From Achatina immaculata (lineage: Eukaryota > Mollusca > Gastropoda > Stylommatophora > Achatinidae): a stretch of DNA of 64,000 bases. The translations under genes were made by a program, and so were the position numbers. The stretch is from NCBI GenBank assembly GCA_009760885.1, contig CM019717.1, positions 48,981,366-49,045,365 of the forward strand, in the 5' to 3' direction. Shown here piece by piece: positions 1 through 11,004 of this stretch (its first letter is position 1; every line of letters begins with the position of its first letter). The notes under the pieces were generated by a model that was not told where the DNA came from, did not search any database, and saw only the letters and a program-made list of their open reading frames with translations.

Positions 1-175
1 TCAATATGACACTGCCCTTAGCATCATCTTTACCCCATCATCTCAATCTGACACTGCCCTTGGCATCTCTTTCTGTATCCCATCATATACAGCTGATACT
101 GCCCTTGGCATCTCTGTCTTTATGCCATCATCTCTATCTGATGCTGTCTCTGGCATTGTTAACTTTATCCCACCA
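1..175. repeat. Tandem repeat, about 42-45 bp unit
   Basis: A motif reading ACTGCCCTTGGCATC recurs at about positions 11, 53, 98 and (degenerate) 142, with C/T-rich spacers containing CCATCATCT. About four units are visible and the array probably continues past the left edge. A 96-residue reading frame through it simply follows the repeat and I do not regard it as a gene. Confidence 0.75.
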
Positions 176-1347
176 GATCTTCCTGTCAAAAGTTCCAAAT
201 AAAAATTTTCTGTGTGAAATATGCTCTTTCTCTAGGTATTTTCTATTTGTCTTTGTGATCAAACTTTCTCAACTTTCTAGTGTCCCAGTATTATGATAAG
301 ATCTTTCTATCCACTCATTGTCTGCAGATTCCCTATATTTTCTCATCTCGGTAACTATTTGAAAATTCAAGTCAAAATGATTCTTCAGTTGTTGTTTTTT
401 TTTACAAAGTTCTCTGCAAAAGTTAGAATTTCTAGCATTACTAAATCATAAAACCAGCTGTGCTTATCTCTTCATTGTTCTAAGTTCTGTCTCTATTCCC
501 CATCTACATGATATTGTCAACAGATAAACTACACGAAGCTCTGACATCTCCAAATCAGTCTCACTGTTTTCTGTGGTATGTATAGTAATCAGTCTTGCTG
601 ATAATCAGTTTTTAATATGTTCTTGGATATTTAGTGCACAAAAACTCCTCCCTCAACTGTTAGCCCATAATGAGGACAAAATGAGGGTTTTTTGCTCTTT
701 CTATGGCTGTTACTAACAAGGCTGTGAAGTCAAGACTGGCAGTGAAGGTCATGCTCTCCAATTGTGTGCTGTCCTTGGTATCTCTGACCAGATCATTTCT
801 CTTTCCTTGCCTGTGACTTTTTTGCTGTATGCAGGAACATGTCCTTCTTCTAGGTGTGTCCACTGAGTCATGGACAATGGAATGGTCCAGATTTAGAAGT
901 TAATTGTCAATATTCAAATAAACAACAGTGAACCAACACTGGGACAAACTGCCTTGTGGATTGATCTCTCTTATGCAAAGGCTAGCTGAGAGAGCCATAC
1001 ACAAACCAAAAGAAGGCAAAGGAAACAACCTGCAGTACTAAGCAGAAGTAAAATAAATGTATACAGCCTGTATAAAAACTCTATATATTTCACTTTGATT
1101 TTTATTTTTACTGTTTTGTTGCAACAGCATAATTTTACCTGTAATATTTGTATTAAAAAAAAACCAAAGACCAATGCATAGCCACAACACTGACATAATC
1201 TCAGACTGTGATGTTTGAAGTTTCCCCTTCAATAGACTATTTGTGAGAATTTAAATGCTGAAAGTCTGGTGACAGCATCTTCCTGCCTCCAGTAATTTTA
1301 TGCAGCTATTTAATACCAAAATAAAAAAAATGATTTATGTAAAATAT
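176..1347. other. AT-rich sequence without a recognised gene
   Basis: No exon of the GTDC1 gene and no transposon domain is recognised here. A minus-strand frame around 660-863 encodes a 67-residue unrecognised stretch. The missing 3' exons of GTDC1, expected on the minus strand at lower coordinates, are not seen in this stretch. Confidence 0.5.
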
Positions 1348-1755
1348 AGCCTGTGAGACCTGGACACTTAACAAAACAGCAGAGAAACACATAAATGCAT
1401 TTGAATGTAAATGCTACAGAAGAGTTCTTCAATTATCATGGACACAAAAAAAGAACAAATATATTCATTCTACAAGAACTTAATATTGAAGAAGGCTGGC
1501 TAGTAAAGAGGATTAAAGAGAGAAAACTTTAATATTTTGGACACATTAAACGTCATGATAATCTAGAGAAGACTGTCTTGGAAGGGTACATAATTGGAAA
1601 AAGAAAAAGAGGAGGACCAAGGTGAAGATGGCTGCAAGACATCGTTGATGATCTGCAGATGGATGCATCAGCAGCAGGCCATCTTGCTCACAACCGTGAG
1701 GCCTACAGGAGTGCTGTTAGGGAGGCAAAGTTCTGCAAAGGGACATGCAAATGAA
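1348..1755 (+). mobile_element. LINE family D, 3'-terminal fragment (RTE-like)
   Basis: The plus strand translates, with frameshifts, to the C-terminal end of an RTE-like reverse transcriptase: a CETWTL segment, then RVLQ.SWTQKRTN, ILQELNIEEGWL, KYFGHIKRHDN and a basic stretch before the stop. Four further loci in the window share these features (14.2, 31.2, 37.4 and 43.5 kb). The copy ends in the family's ATGAATGA-type tail. It is 5'-truncated and dead. Confidence 0.8.
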
Positions 1756-1783
1756 TGAATGTAGCTGAAAAGTACCTGAGGCA

Positions 1784-1955
1784 TTAATTATAAAAGAACG
1801 ATACAACATAACTTAGTAGTATTCTATTAATTATAAAAGAAAGATACAACATAACTTACTAGTATTCTATTAATTATAAAAGAAAGATGCAACATAACTT
1901 ACTAGCATTCTATTAATTATAAAAGAAAGATCCAACATAACTTACTAGTATTCTC
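1784..1955. repeat. 43-bp tandem repeat, four copies
   Basis: Units begin TTAATTATAAAAGAAAGAT and start at 1784, 1827, 1870 and 1913, exactly 43 bp apart, with few substitutions. The array lies immediately downstream of the tail of the LINE D copy. I see no coding or promoter signal in it. Confidence 0.9.
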
Positions 1956-2117
1956 AAAATGCATCAGATGTTTATCAAAATAAAAAAATAGTTTTTAAAA
2001 ACACTTTATCAAGGCCCCTGAAATAAAATATCTTTGTAAGAAATATTTCTGTGATCATATAAAATATTACTGTCAACTCGAGATAATAATTATGTAATGA
2101 ATTATTTCATAACTTAC

Positions 2118-2684
2118 CATCTGTGTGGCCAAACTATATGGAGACAAGACTTATTTCCTTTTAAAGTGTCTAAAATCCCACCATCTGACACAGGATGCAG
2201 AATATTTTGTGCTGAAGTTACTGGTCTCTGAACAGCACATTCTCTGACTTTGATTCTCTCTTTTTCTGTCTCTCTGGAATATTTGGACTTGCAAGTCAAA
2301 TCTTTGCTTTTTATATCACAGCAGTCTAATTCTATACTTGAACTGATGCATGATTCACTTCCAGGATTTGTTACCGCTTCGACACCATGTTCATGTACTA
2401 AATCAATGCCTAAGCATGATACTGTATTCTGCACTGAAGTTCTTTCATCATCTTCATCAATGCCATGAAAGTCTGAAGTAACTCTGTAATCACTGGAACT
2501 GTCTCTGTCACTAGTGACTGAATGAATACTGACAGGGAAATACAAGACCAAGCACTTGGGGCGAATGATGGTCTCCAGGTTTTTTGGTCTGTGGTCAGGA
2601 ATAAGTCTGAGGTGTGATGAGATGGATGACAGGAATGACTCCATATTGAATGCAGAGTTGAAAACAACCACATCAGCAACCAGG
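2118..2684 (-). CDS. GTDC1: GTDC1 coding exon 3
   Basis: The exon is 567 nt (1 + 564 + 2), from an acceptor at CTTCAAACAG to an AGATG/GTAAGTT donor. It starts with [17 protein letters not shown] and ends HIVWPHRW, both near-identical to family blocks. Between them lies a polar, acidic linker of roughly 100 residues. The next exon, which should begin with the EHDKDP-type segment, is not in the window. Confidence 0.93.
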
Positions 2685-5600
2685 CTGTTTGAAGAATGAG
2701 ATAAATAATGATTAGATAGAAGTATTTTCAGTTAGATTTCAAAATGGTTCCTTGTAGACTGCTATGCTTTTTAGTGTATCCAAAATACGAGGGTCATACC
2801 AAAAGTCATGAGAAAATATTTTTTAAAAATCAGAATTTATAGATAGAGAAAATATAAATGTATCACCTTAGTCTGCATCCTTTGCACTTCATGGAGAGGT
2901 CACGATGTCACAATCATGTATCAGTGACCGCGCAGAGCATAAACAAAATGGCGGGTGCTGAAGTTTCATTTCGTCAACATGATTTATTGAGTTCCTCGTT
3001 AAAGAGGAAATCCCCACTGCTGAAATTCACCAGACTTCAACTTGTTTATGGAGATGTGTGTATGGGTGCTAGCAGTGTTAGGAGGTGGGTGAAACATTTC
3101 AAAGATGGAAGCACGAGCATCCAAGATATGCCTTGCAGCGGTCACCCTCAAACTGCCTCAACTAAATGCAACATGGAAAAGGTTGACGACATCACTAAAG
3201 AAGACAGATATGTCACAATATGTGAAATCACTGTAAATCTTGGAATAAGACACAATGCAGTACAGGTTATGATTGAAACCCTAGGCTACAGAAAAGTTTG
3301 TGCCCGCTGGGTCCCACTGGAGAGAATGTCCAGAAAGCAGTGTGTCTGTGCCATCAGTCAGCTGGAACAGAATTCTACCTGGAGGGTACTTTCAAACTTG
3401 CAGAGCAATGGGAAAAATGTGTGCAGAGAAATGGAGATTATGTTGCAAAGTGAAGAAAAGTTTGCAGTTAAGGTGATACATTTATATATATAAATATATA
3501 ACATATCTATAAATTTTGATTTTTAAAAAAGTTTTGCTCACGACTTATGATATGACCCTCATATGATCAGGCCTTTTTTTTTTTTGGTGCACTGAATAAA
3601 TCAAACTGAACCTGTTCTAATACTATTTTTTTCTTTTTATACTCATGAGATATGTTCAACTATTTATTATATATATATCCATATCTGTTGGATCTCAATT
3701 TTCTCTTCTACTGTCTTTTTAACATTAACTTTCTACCTCATAAACAGCTCTTTAGAAAAATGAATTAATTATGGACAGTGTCAATGATCTGTTGGAATGA
3801 GAAGTTACTACAGTGTCTAAAATAGACTGACGTAGAATGAAAATATCATACATCCACTCTTACTGTGAGAAAGTTGCTCAAGTAAATTCTGACAAGAAGT
3901 CTTGGATCACCAACTGATGTTAAGTAAGAAATTAAAGGACATGTGCTAAACCATACAATTTACTTAAATGCTCATACAGAAAACATCTTCACTAAAATGC
4001 TGGAACAGATCATCAATGGCAGGACAATTGGTTGTTGTCCTGCCAATAGGACTGAGTCAACTGCAGTTCTGAGATTAGTAATTAATCTCAGAACTGCAGT
4101 TGACTCAGTCCTACTGGCAGGACAACAACCTACAACAGGTTTCTCAACTCTTTTGACCCTCCTTTTCATATCAAAATCTTCTGTGTTAACACCTTCCCAG
4201 CCACATTACTACAGAAAAGCATTATTTACCATTTGTACTCATGCCTCCCAGAAATTAGCATGGCTTCAAGGGGAAGCCTTGCTATGGAGATGGCTAAACA
4301 CATTTTCAAAAGAATTTAGAAAACCATAGAAGAATATGGTCGGTTGAAACATTTTCAAAATATAAATTTTTACTTCAAAACAAATAACAGCTGTTAAATA
4401 TGTAAATGATAGGTGTATAAATTATCATTAAATTCCCTCATACAAGTCTCAAACATATAACAAACATGATGTTACTAGCTGATAACACAAAGCTGCTTCC
4501 TAGGTACTGTATGATGAGAAAAAAACATGTCATCAGAATGAGCGCTTATAAGAAACCGTGCCATAACAGTATGTCTGAGTGCATTCATATTCTCCAAAAT
4601 GAAATTATAAGATGAACTGAATGATTTTTTTTGTTTAATGACAAAATGTCTTTCTAAAGGTAGCTTGTGAGGATTTCAGCAGCTTAAACAATTTTGATCC
4701 AAAGCTGTCCAGCATATAAACAGTGCAAACCCAGAAATAAACAAAAGTGGAAGAGGTTGTTTGGTGTGCCATGTGGTGTACATGAAACATAAGTGAATAC
4801 TGGCAGACTGGACTTGAAACATGAAACATAAGTGATGACTGGCTGAACTGGACTTAAAACATGAAACATAAGTGATGACTGGCTGACTGGACTTAAAACA
4901 TGAAACATAAGTGATGACTGGCTGAACTGGACTTAAAACATGAAACGTAAGTGATGACTGGCTGGACTGGACTTAAAACATTAAACGTAAGTGATGACTG
5001 GCTGGACTGGACTTAAAACATGAAACATAAGTGATGACTGGCTGGACTGGACTTAAAACATGAAACATAAGTGATGACTGGCTGAACTGGACTTAAAACA
5101 TGAAACATAAGTGATGACTGGCTGGACTGGACTTAAAACATGAAACATAAGTGATGACTGGCTTAACTGGACTAAAACATAAGTGATGACTGGCTGAACT
5201 GGACTAAAACATGAAACATAAGTGATGACTGGCTGAACTGGACTAAAACATAAAACATAAGTGATGACTGGCTTAACTGGACTAAAACATAAGTGATGAC
5301 TGGCTGTACTGGACTTAAAACATGAAACATAAGTGATGACTGGCAGACTGGACTTGAAACATGAAACATAAGTGAATACTGGCAGACTGGACTTGAAACA
5401 TGAAACATAAGTGAATACTGGCAGACTGGACTTGAAACATGAAACATAAGTGAATACTGGCAGACTGGACTTGAAACATGAAACATAAGTGATAACTGGC
5501 TGGACTGGACTTGAAACATGAAACATAAGTGATGACTGGCTTGACTGGACTTAAAACATAAAACATAAGTGATGACTGGCTGACTGGACTTAAAACATGA

Positions 5601-8536
5601 AACATAAGTGATGACTGGCTTAACTGGACTAAAACATAAAACATAAGTGATAACTGGCTGAACTGGACTAAAACATGAAACATAAGTGATACTGGCAGAC
5701 TGGACTTGAAGCATGAAACATAAGTGATGACTGGCTGAACTGGACTAAAACATGAAACATAAGTGAATACTGGCAGACTGGACTTGAAGCATGAAACATA
5801 AGTGAATACTGGCAGACTGGACTTAAAACATGAAACGTAAGTGATGACTGGCTGAACTGGACTTAAAACATGAAACATAAGTGATGACTGGCTTAACTGG
5901 ACTAAAACATGAAACGTAAGTGATGACTGGCTGAACTGGACTAAAACATAAAACATAAGTGATGACTGGCTTAACTGGACTAAAACATAAGTGATGACTG
6001 GCTGTACTGGACTTAAAACAGACAAAAGAGACCAAGACAAAACCTCGGGGCAAATAATGGCACAAATTTCATGCACAACTCCAAAATTCAGGAAAGATAA
6101 AATAAAATATAGGAGCAATGATCACAAGTAATTGTCTCTGTTTACGCACCTTCAGGTATAATAAAAATTGATGATGATGATGAATCATTAGTAAAGATAA
6201 AGAGAAAAACAAAACAAAAAAAAAAAGAAATTAAGGAGCACACTAAGCAAAAGTCCTCAAGAAGAAAATGCAAGAAAAAAAAAAATTGAAGGAACCGTCA
6301 AGCCTTCAAATCTGACAGTCAGTGTCAGGAAATTTCAAATATCAAAGGATGATATCTCTTGGTTTGATCATGGCTGAAATAGCAAACAATAAATAATTTA
6401 AAATTTGTTATGGTTCACAATATAGGAAGAACTAAAGGATGGGAGAAAGATGTGGTTTGAGGTATCCCAACCAGCTCAAGACAGGACTGGCTGGAGAACT
6501 TTTGTTTATGCCTTATGCTCCATTGGGAGTACAGAGTAATGATGATGAATGGTTAAAAAATGTTATCAATACCTTGTCAAAATCTGATTATAACCAAACT
6601 GGAAATCCCTGTCCTGAACTTTACGAACAGGATACACCAACTGGTTCTCGTGGAAATACACAATCTTTCTTACACGAGCAAGGTCAGGTCGAAGGGCAAT
6701 CAGCTCTGCTAAATTCAATACTGAACTTGTGAAGATAACTCTGTGGATAAATTCCTTATATTTAATTTCAGCACACATACATAAATATAATTTGATATAA
6801 GTCTGTCATATCAAGATGAAGTTGTCTGACATACAGAGCTGCATAATGAGAGGTGGTGAAATGTATTTAGAAAAAGGGTAGAAGAGGTTGACAACATACT
6901 TGAACAGCATTGACCGTGTCTTGAAGATAACTGTGATATGATAACTTCATTGTGTAAAACTAGTGAATTGTTACTGTTCTTGTTCTAAATTAGTGACTAA
7001 AGATAGCAAACACATTTGAATAACATGACCTTAGATGAAGAAAATCTAATTTTTAATCCATCATCTCAGTTTCTTGACTAATGCCTAAAATTGATATTGT
7101 TAAAATCTGGCTCTAACTGTCAAGAGCCATTACAAGGTAAAACAGAACTTATTAAAAGCTTAGAAAGATCAAGAACTGATTAAGAGTTGCAGCTAACCAC
7201 ACATAATAATGAGTGAAATTAACTGTATTACTTTTGTGAAAAAGTGTGAAACTAACTGCTATCTAGCTGACGAAGAACTACCTATGTGAAAAAGAGTGAA
7301 ACTCATTGTTACTTATGTGAAAGTATGCAAAATTAACTGTACTAATTTTGTGAAAAAGAGTGAAACTAACTATACTACCTTCATGAAAAACAGTCAAACT
7401 AACTGCATTACCTTTGTGAAAAGAGTACAAATACTCATTCTATAAAACTCCTTATCACTGCAGCAAAGTCCCATATTTACAGGATTTAACAGTGTAAAAA
7501 TTCCCACAACTTACAGCACGGACAACAGGGGAAAAGAATGAGGCAGCAGGAACAGAATCCACTCCATTCATTCTGAGAAACTGGGGACCATTTTGGCTGC
7601 TTCCATACACAGCATAAAAAGTTCTACGGATCTGACCTAAAAGACACCCAGTACAAAGGACATGATGTAATCAAGTTTGAGAGAGTACAGTTAATCCAAC
7701 TAAAAAGAAATCTTAGAAGGTCACCCTTCTTTGCTCATGTTAAAGAGCATAATGGTGTAGTTTTTTAAAAAAGGTAAAATTCCCTTTTCCATGCCGATAA
7801 GGCATACTGGGGTTATGTGTTTGGCCCGTATTTTCCATGACCTTTGGCACATGAAATTGTGATGTGGTCAGTATCATGCCTGGCTCCTTTACCTTCCCAG
7901 ATTTCTCTGGTAGCCATTTTTAGAGGCTGGGTGAACACCGGTGCCTTTTTGGTTTGTACCAGAAAAAAATCTCACTGCTGGGACTGAACTTGGTACCACT
8001 GGATTAGTAAACCAAACGTGAACCACTCAGCTAACCAGAATAATGGCACAGAGAGAACAATAATGGATAGTATGAATCCTTGGAAATGAGAGAAGGTAAG
8101 GCAGAGGGAGCGATGAACCCTGAACATCATGATCGTTTTAAACACCACAATCCCAGAAACAGATGCCCCGATCCACACTGAAATGCCTTCAGATTAGTTA
8201 GAAAGAAGAAAACACCACTTCAAATAGTTTTTTAAAAATTAAATTAGAACAAGACAAGGCCGATTTTTATCTAAGACGAAAATGTATAAGATGGAACATG
8301 TCTGGAGACAGATTTACGTTAAGACAAGTAATACCGTACTTGTAATCTGAGGTAGGGATTATTTGACTGAAGTAAAGGGCTGAAGTTCTTGCACGCCAGT
8401 GCCACTTCTTGGCCGGGAGAGTTACAACATCACACTTCGGCCCTATCTCGCTGTCTGATAGAATCAAGTTGATGAGCTGAGCATGAGAGCCTCCATAAAA
8501 TGGCTCAATTATCAAAATGCATTTTTCTGTAGACAT
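2118..8536 (-). CDS. GTDC1: GTDC1/QTMAN glycosyltransferase-like protein, 5' part of gene (three exons, 3' end off window)
   Basis: Three minus-strand exons, 8536-8335, 6738-6573 and 2684-2118, join in frame (phases 1 and 2). They encode the N-terminal part of glycosyltransferase-like domain-containing protein 1. Conserved family blocks seen in order are [80 protein letters not shown] and HIVWPHRW. In vertebrates this protein is known as queuosine-tRNA mannosyltransferase, which moves mannose from GDP-mannose to queuosine-34 of tRNA-Asp. That role here is inferred from family membership. About 311 codons are present; the C-terminal GT4-type catalytic half must lie left of position 1. No frameshift or internal stop is seen. 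Exon 3 carries a Ser/Asp/Glu-rich variable linker, also variable in the family. Confidence 0.93.
2788..3561 (+). mobile_element. Internally deleted mariner element with both terminal inverted repeats
   Basis: A 774-bp element is flanked by TA at 2786-2787 and 3562-3563. Its ends GAGGGTCATACCAAAAGTC and, inverted, GAGGGTCATATCATAAGTC form imperfect terminal repeats of about 33 bp. The plus strand encodes a mariner transposase N-terminus ([13 protein letters not shown], then a DDITKEDR helix-turn-helix region, ending [11 protein letters not shown]). In a shifted frame at about 3371-3453 it encodes the family C-terminus ([15 protein letters not shown]). The catalytic DD(34)D core between them is missing, so the copy is non-autonomous. 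It sits downstream of GTDC1 exon 3 in the adjacent intron. Confidence 0.85.
4018..4130. repeat. Near-perfect 48-bp inverted repeat (hairpin) with a nested smaller hairpin
   Basis: The arms at 4030-4077 and 4083-4130 are complementary at 47 of 48 positions around a 5-nt loop (GTAAT). The sequence GGCAGGACAA occurs at 4018 and 4116, and inverted at 4035-4044, so a second hairpin of 4018-4027 with 4035-4044 competes with the large one. No coding content is credible. It could be a foldback element, a replication-slippage palindrome or a structured RNA. Confidence 0.9.
4131..4780. other. Intronic AT-rich sequence, nothing recognised
   Basis: This is GTDC1 intron between exons 3 and 2. Short open frames exist, but none resembles a known domain. 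Confidence 0.5.
4781..6020. repeat. 1.24-kb minisatellite, 40-bp unit, about 31 copies
   Basis: The unit is close to CATGAAACATAAGTGATGAC followed by TGGCTGAACTGGACTTAAAA, repeated about 31 times. Recurrent variants are GAATACTGGCAGACTGG, TAAACGTAAG and a shortened ACTAAAACATAAG unit. Runs of the same variant recur in blocks, as expected from unequal exchange or conversion. Because 40 is not a multiple of three, the minus strand gives 157-267-residue frames cycling through [19 protein letters not shown] text. These are artefacts. The array lies in the intron between GTDC1 exons 2 and 3. Confidence 0.95.
6021..6572. other. A-rich intronic sequence
   Basis: GTDC1 intron between the minisatellite and exon 2. 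Poly-A runs and a short GATGATGATGA stretch are visible; no gene is recognised. Confidence 0.5.
6573..6738 (-). CDS. GTDC1: GTDC1 coding exon 2
   Basis: The exon is 166 nt (2 + 162 + 2). The acceptor is ATCCACAGAG, using the second AG, because only that choice joins in phase with exon 1 and gives [14 protein letters not shown] without a length change against the family. The donor is ACAAG/GTATTG. It encodes [16 protein letters not shown] and HENQLVYPV, both typical of GTDC1. Confidence 0.92.
7213..7435. repeat. Degenerate tandem repeat, about 35-40 bp unit
   Basis: The motif TTTGTGAAAAAGAGTGAAACTAACTG recurs about six times with many substitutions and length changes. It lies in the first GTDC1 intron and looks like an old minisatellite. 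Confidence 0.7.
7752..8036 (-). mobile_element. tRNA-headed SINE, diverged copy (same body as 57.7 kb copy)
   Basis: The central part (TTCCCAGATTTCTCTGGTA, GAGGCTGGGTGAAC) matches the body of the SINE at 57,745-58,012. At the right end, read on the minus strand, is a degraded tRNA-like head with a B-box-like CAAGTTCAGTCCCAGC. The pol III boxes are eroded. A short ATAATGG repeat occurs near both ends, a possible target duplication. It lies in the first GTDC1 intron. Confidence 0.65.
8335..8536 (-). CDS. GTDC1: GTDC1 coding exon 1
   Basis: The ATG at 8536-8534 begins [18 protein letters not shown], matching the family N-terminus, so the start is well supported. The exon is 202 nt (67 codons plus one base) and ends TACG before a GTATTAC donor. 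The residues around [17 protein letters not shown] are the family signature. Confidence 0.93.
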
Positions 8537-8684
8537 AATTGACGCTTGTGTGTAAACCAGGTCCTACTCACAAAGACTCGATAAAGATTTGAAAGGGGCG
8601 ACTACTACCAGATATGAAAGTTCAAATTTTTAGAATAATATCCCTTATAATAGAGAAATGAAGAGAATTTAACGTTAATTTATA

Positions 8685-8940
8685 TTTATCTTTTATAGAC
8701 TATTCAAAGGCTGTTGTGAACAACACCAGAAACTTTGGAAAATAATGGGGGAAAATGGGATTTCCAACACATTTGATACAATTAACCTCACTGCTGTATC
8801 TAGACCAGCAGGCAGCAGTAAGAATAAATGGTGAAACAACAACTTGGTTTGACATAAAATAAATGGTCAGTCAGGAGTGCATAAGGTTGCCTTACTTATT
8901 TAACTTGTATAATGAAAATGTCAGGTGCAGGGAATATAAA
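8685..8940 (+). mobile_element. LINE reverse-transcriptase fragment (family F)
   Basis: The plus strand reads as a broken RT core: FIDYSKA, then WGKMGFPTHLIQL, SLLYLDQQAAVRINGETT and PYLFNLYNENV. Stops and a missing GxxQG motif show decay. It lies just upstream of GTDC1 exon 1 and abuts the start of LINE A. Confidence 0.7.
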
Positions 8941-9510
8941 CTCTGATAAATATACAATAATATATTCAGGAAGGGGAAACATAAACGAGGAGTAGGAGTA
9001 ATATTTGACGAACAAACACCAAGGACAATTGTAGGATATTTGAACATCTCGGACCGAGTCCTGCTAGCCCAACTGAAAGGACGATCAATAAAAATAAATA
9101 TTATATAAGTGTACGCTTCAACATCTGAAAGTTCTGAATAAGATGTACATCTATTTTATAATGACATAGAGACAGCCCTAAAACACACGAAGTCGCATGA
9201 AGTTACTATAGTGATGGGAGATGTTAATGCCAAAGTTGGTAAAGGAAGAACTTCAGACATCGTTGGTGACTATGGACTGGGGGACAGGAATGACAGAGGT
9301 AGTAAGTTAATTGAATGGGCAAGAATACATAGCATTGTTGTATGAAACTACGTGGTGTAGCCCAGACAAAAAGACTTAACCAGATAGACTTCATATTAAT
9401 CAAAAAACGACTCCGCAGTGCATTACTGACAACAAAAACCATGCCAGGAGCCGATTGCAATGGTGACCATGACCCATCAGTGGAAAAATTAAAATAAAGC
9501 TAAAGAAAGC

Positions 9511-10862
9511 ATGCAGAAAGTGAGAAACATCAAACTGAATACAGAATTCTTTAAAAATGACCAAGAATTGCGAGAACAATACAAAGTTATTATAACAAAT
9601 AGATACAATGCAATAGCAAAGATAAATAGTATAGATGAACGATGGGCAATGTTAAGAGATTCTATCCACCAAACTGTTAAGGAGATAATACCACCGAAAA
9701 AAGAAGCCCCTAAAAATAAATGGATGACAGACGACATCTTAGGACTGATGGACAAGAGGAGGAGGAGTAAAAATAACCAAGAAAAATATAGCAAGATAAC
9801 TAAAGAAATAAGACGCAAATGCAGAGAAGCAAAAGAAGTGTGGTTAAATGAACAGTGCAGACAAATAGAGGACTCTCATAATAAAGACAGCAAAAACATG
9901 CATAAACGAACAAGTGAACTCACAGGCAGGAAACAAAATGTACCACAGGATGCCTGAAATCAAAAGAAGGTAAAATGTTAATGGAGAAAGAAGACATTGT
10001 GGACAGGTGGACAGAATACATCGGTGAGCTATATGGAGGAGAAAGACCAGAATTAACACCATATACTGAGAACTGTGATGGACCACCAATACTTGAAGAT
10101 GAAATCATAGATGCCATCAAACACATGAAGAAAGGAAAAGCGACTGGGCCTGATAATATAACAATAGAAGAAATAGAGGCACTACAGGAGACAGGAATAA
10201 AAATAATAACCAAGTTACTGAATGACATTTACAACAGTGGTTATATTCCCAGTGACTTGCTTAAATCCACGTTTATAGCACTACCAAAGAAACCAGGTGT
10301 AAAAGAATATGATGACCACCGGACTATCAGCCTCTCGTGTCACATAACGAAGCTACTTCTGAGAATCATTATGAGAAGAACAAGGAAAAAGATAAAAATG
10401 GAAATAGCAGACGGACAGTTTGGATTTATTGAAGGAAAGGGAACACACAATGCCATTTATGCTTTACGAACACTAACAGAAAGAGCTTTAGAAGTACAGA
10501 AAGATCTCTACTTATGCTTCATTGATTACACCAAGGCATTCGACAAGGTGAGACATAATGAAATTATTAAAATGCTTGAAGATGTCAATATAGAAGGCAA
10601 AGACCTGAGGATTGTAAAACATCTATACTGGCAGCAAGAAAAAGCAATTCGAGTTGAAAATAGAACTGGAAAATATCAACCTATAAAACAAGGGGTGCGA
10701 CAAGGATGTGTACTATCTCCAGACCATTTTTCTGTGTACATCGAGAGTATTCTAAGGACGTTCATTACAGAACCAGGCATAAAAATTGGAGGATACAATA
10801 TTAACAACCTTCGATATGCTGACGACACAGTACTGATAGCTGAGAACCAACAAGACCGGTAA
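9511..10862 (+). pseudogene. LINE A ORF2-like reverse transcriptase remnant
   Basis: Two long frames (9,511-9,957 and 9,975-10,862) cover the post-endonuclease linker, the RT fingers and palm with FIDYTKAFDKV (catalytic motif A), and YADD at LRYADDTVL (motif C). Amber and frameshift breaks separate it from the endonuclease and from the thumb region. It is a retrotransposon polyprotein, not a host gene. Confidence 0.85.
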
Positions 10863-11004
10863 AATCTCTTCGATAAAGTGGCCAAAGAAAGTGAACAGAA
10901 AGGTCTTACTTTAAACATCAAAAAGACAGAGACTATGGTTATATCTAAGAAACAGAATCCACCAGCATACAGTATAAAATTAAACGGAACTATTCTAAAG
11001 CAGG

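Noticed and set aside
2250..2679. Plus- and minus-strand alternative frames over GTDC1 exon 3
   Set aside because: The 185-residue minus frame matches GTDC1 and is supported by splice sites; the others are shadows.
5053..6118. Long minus-strand frames (157-267 residues) of [14 protein letters not shown] repeats
   Set aside because: They follow the 40-bp minisatellite through all three frames. Repeat length is not a multiple of three and there is no start context or similarity.
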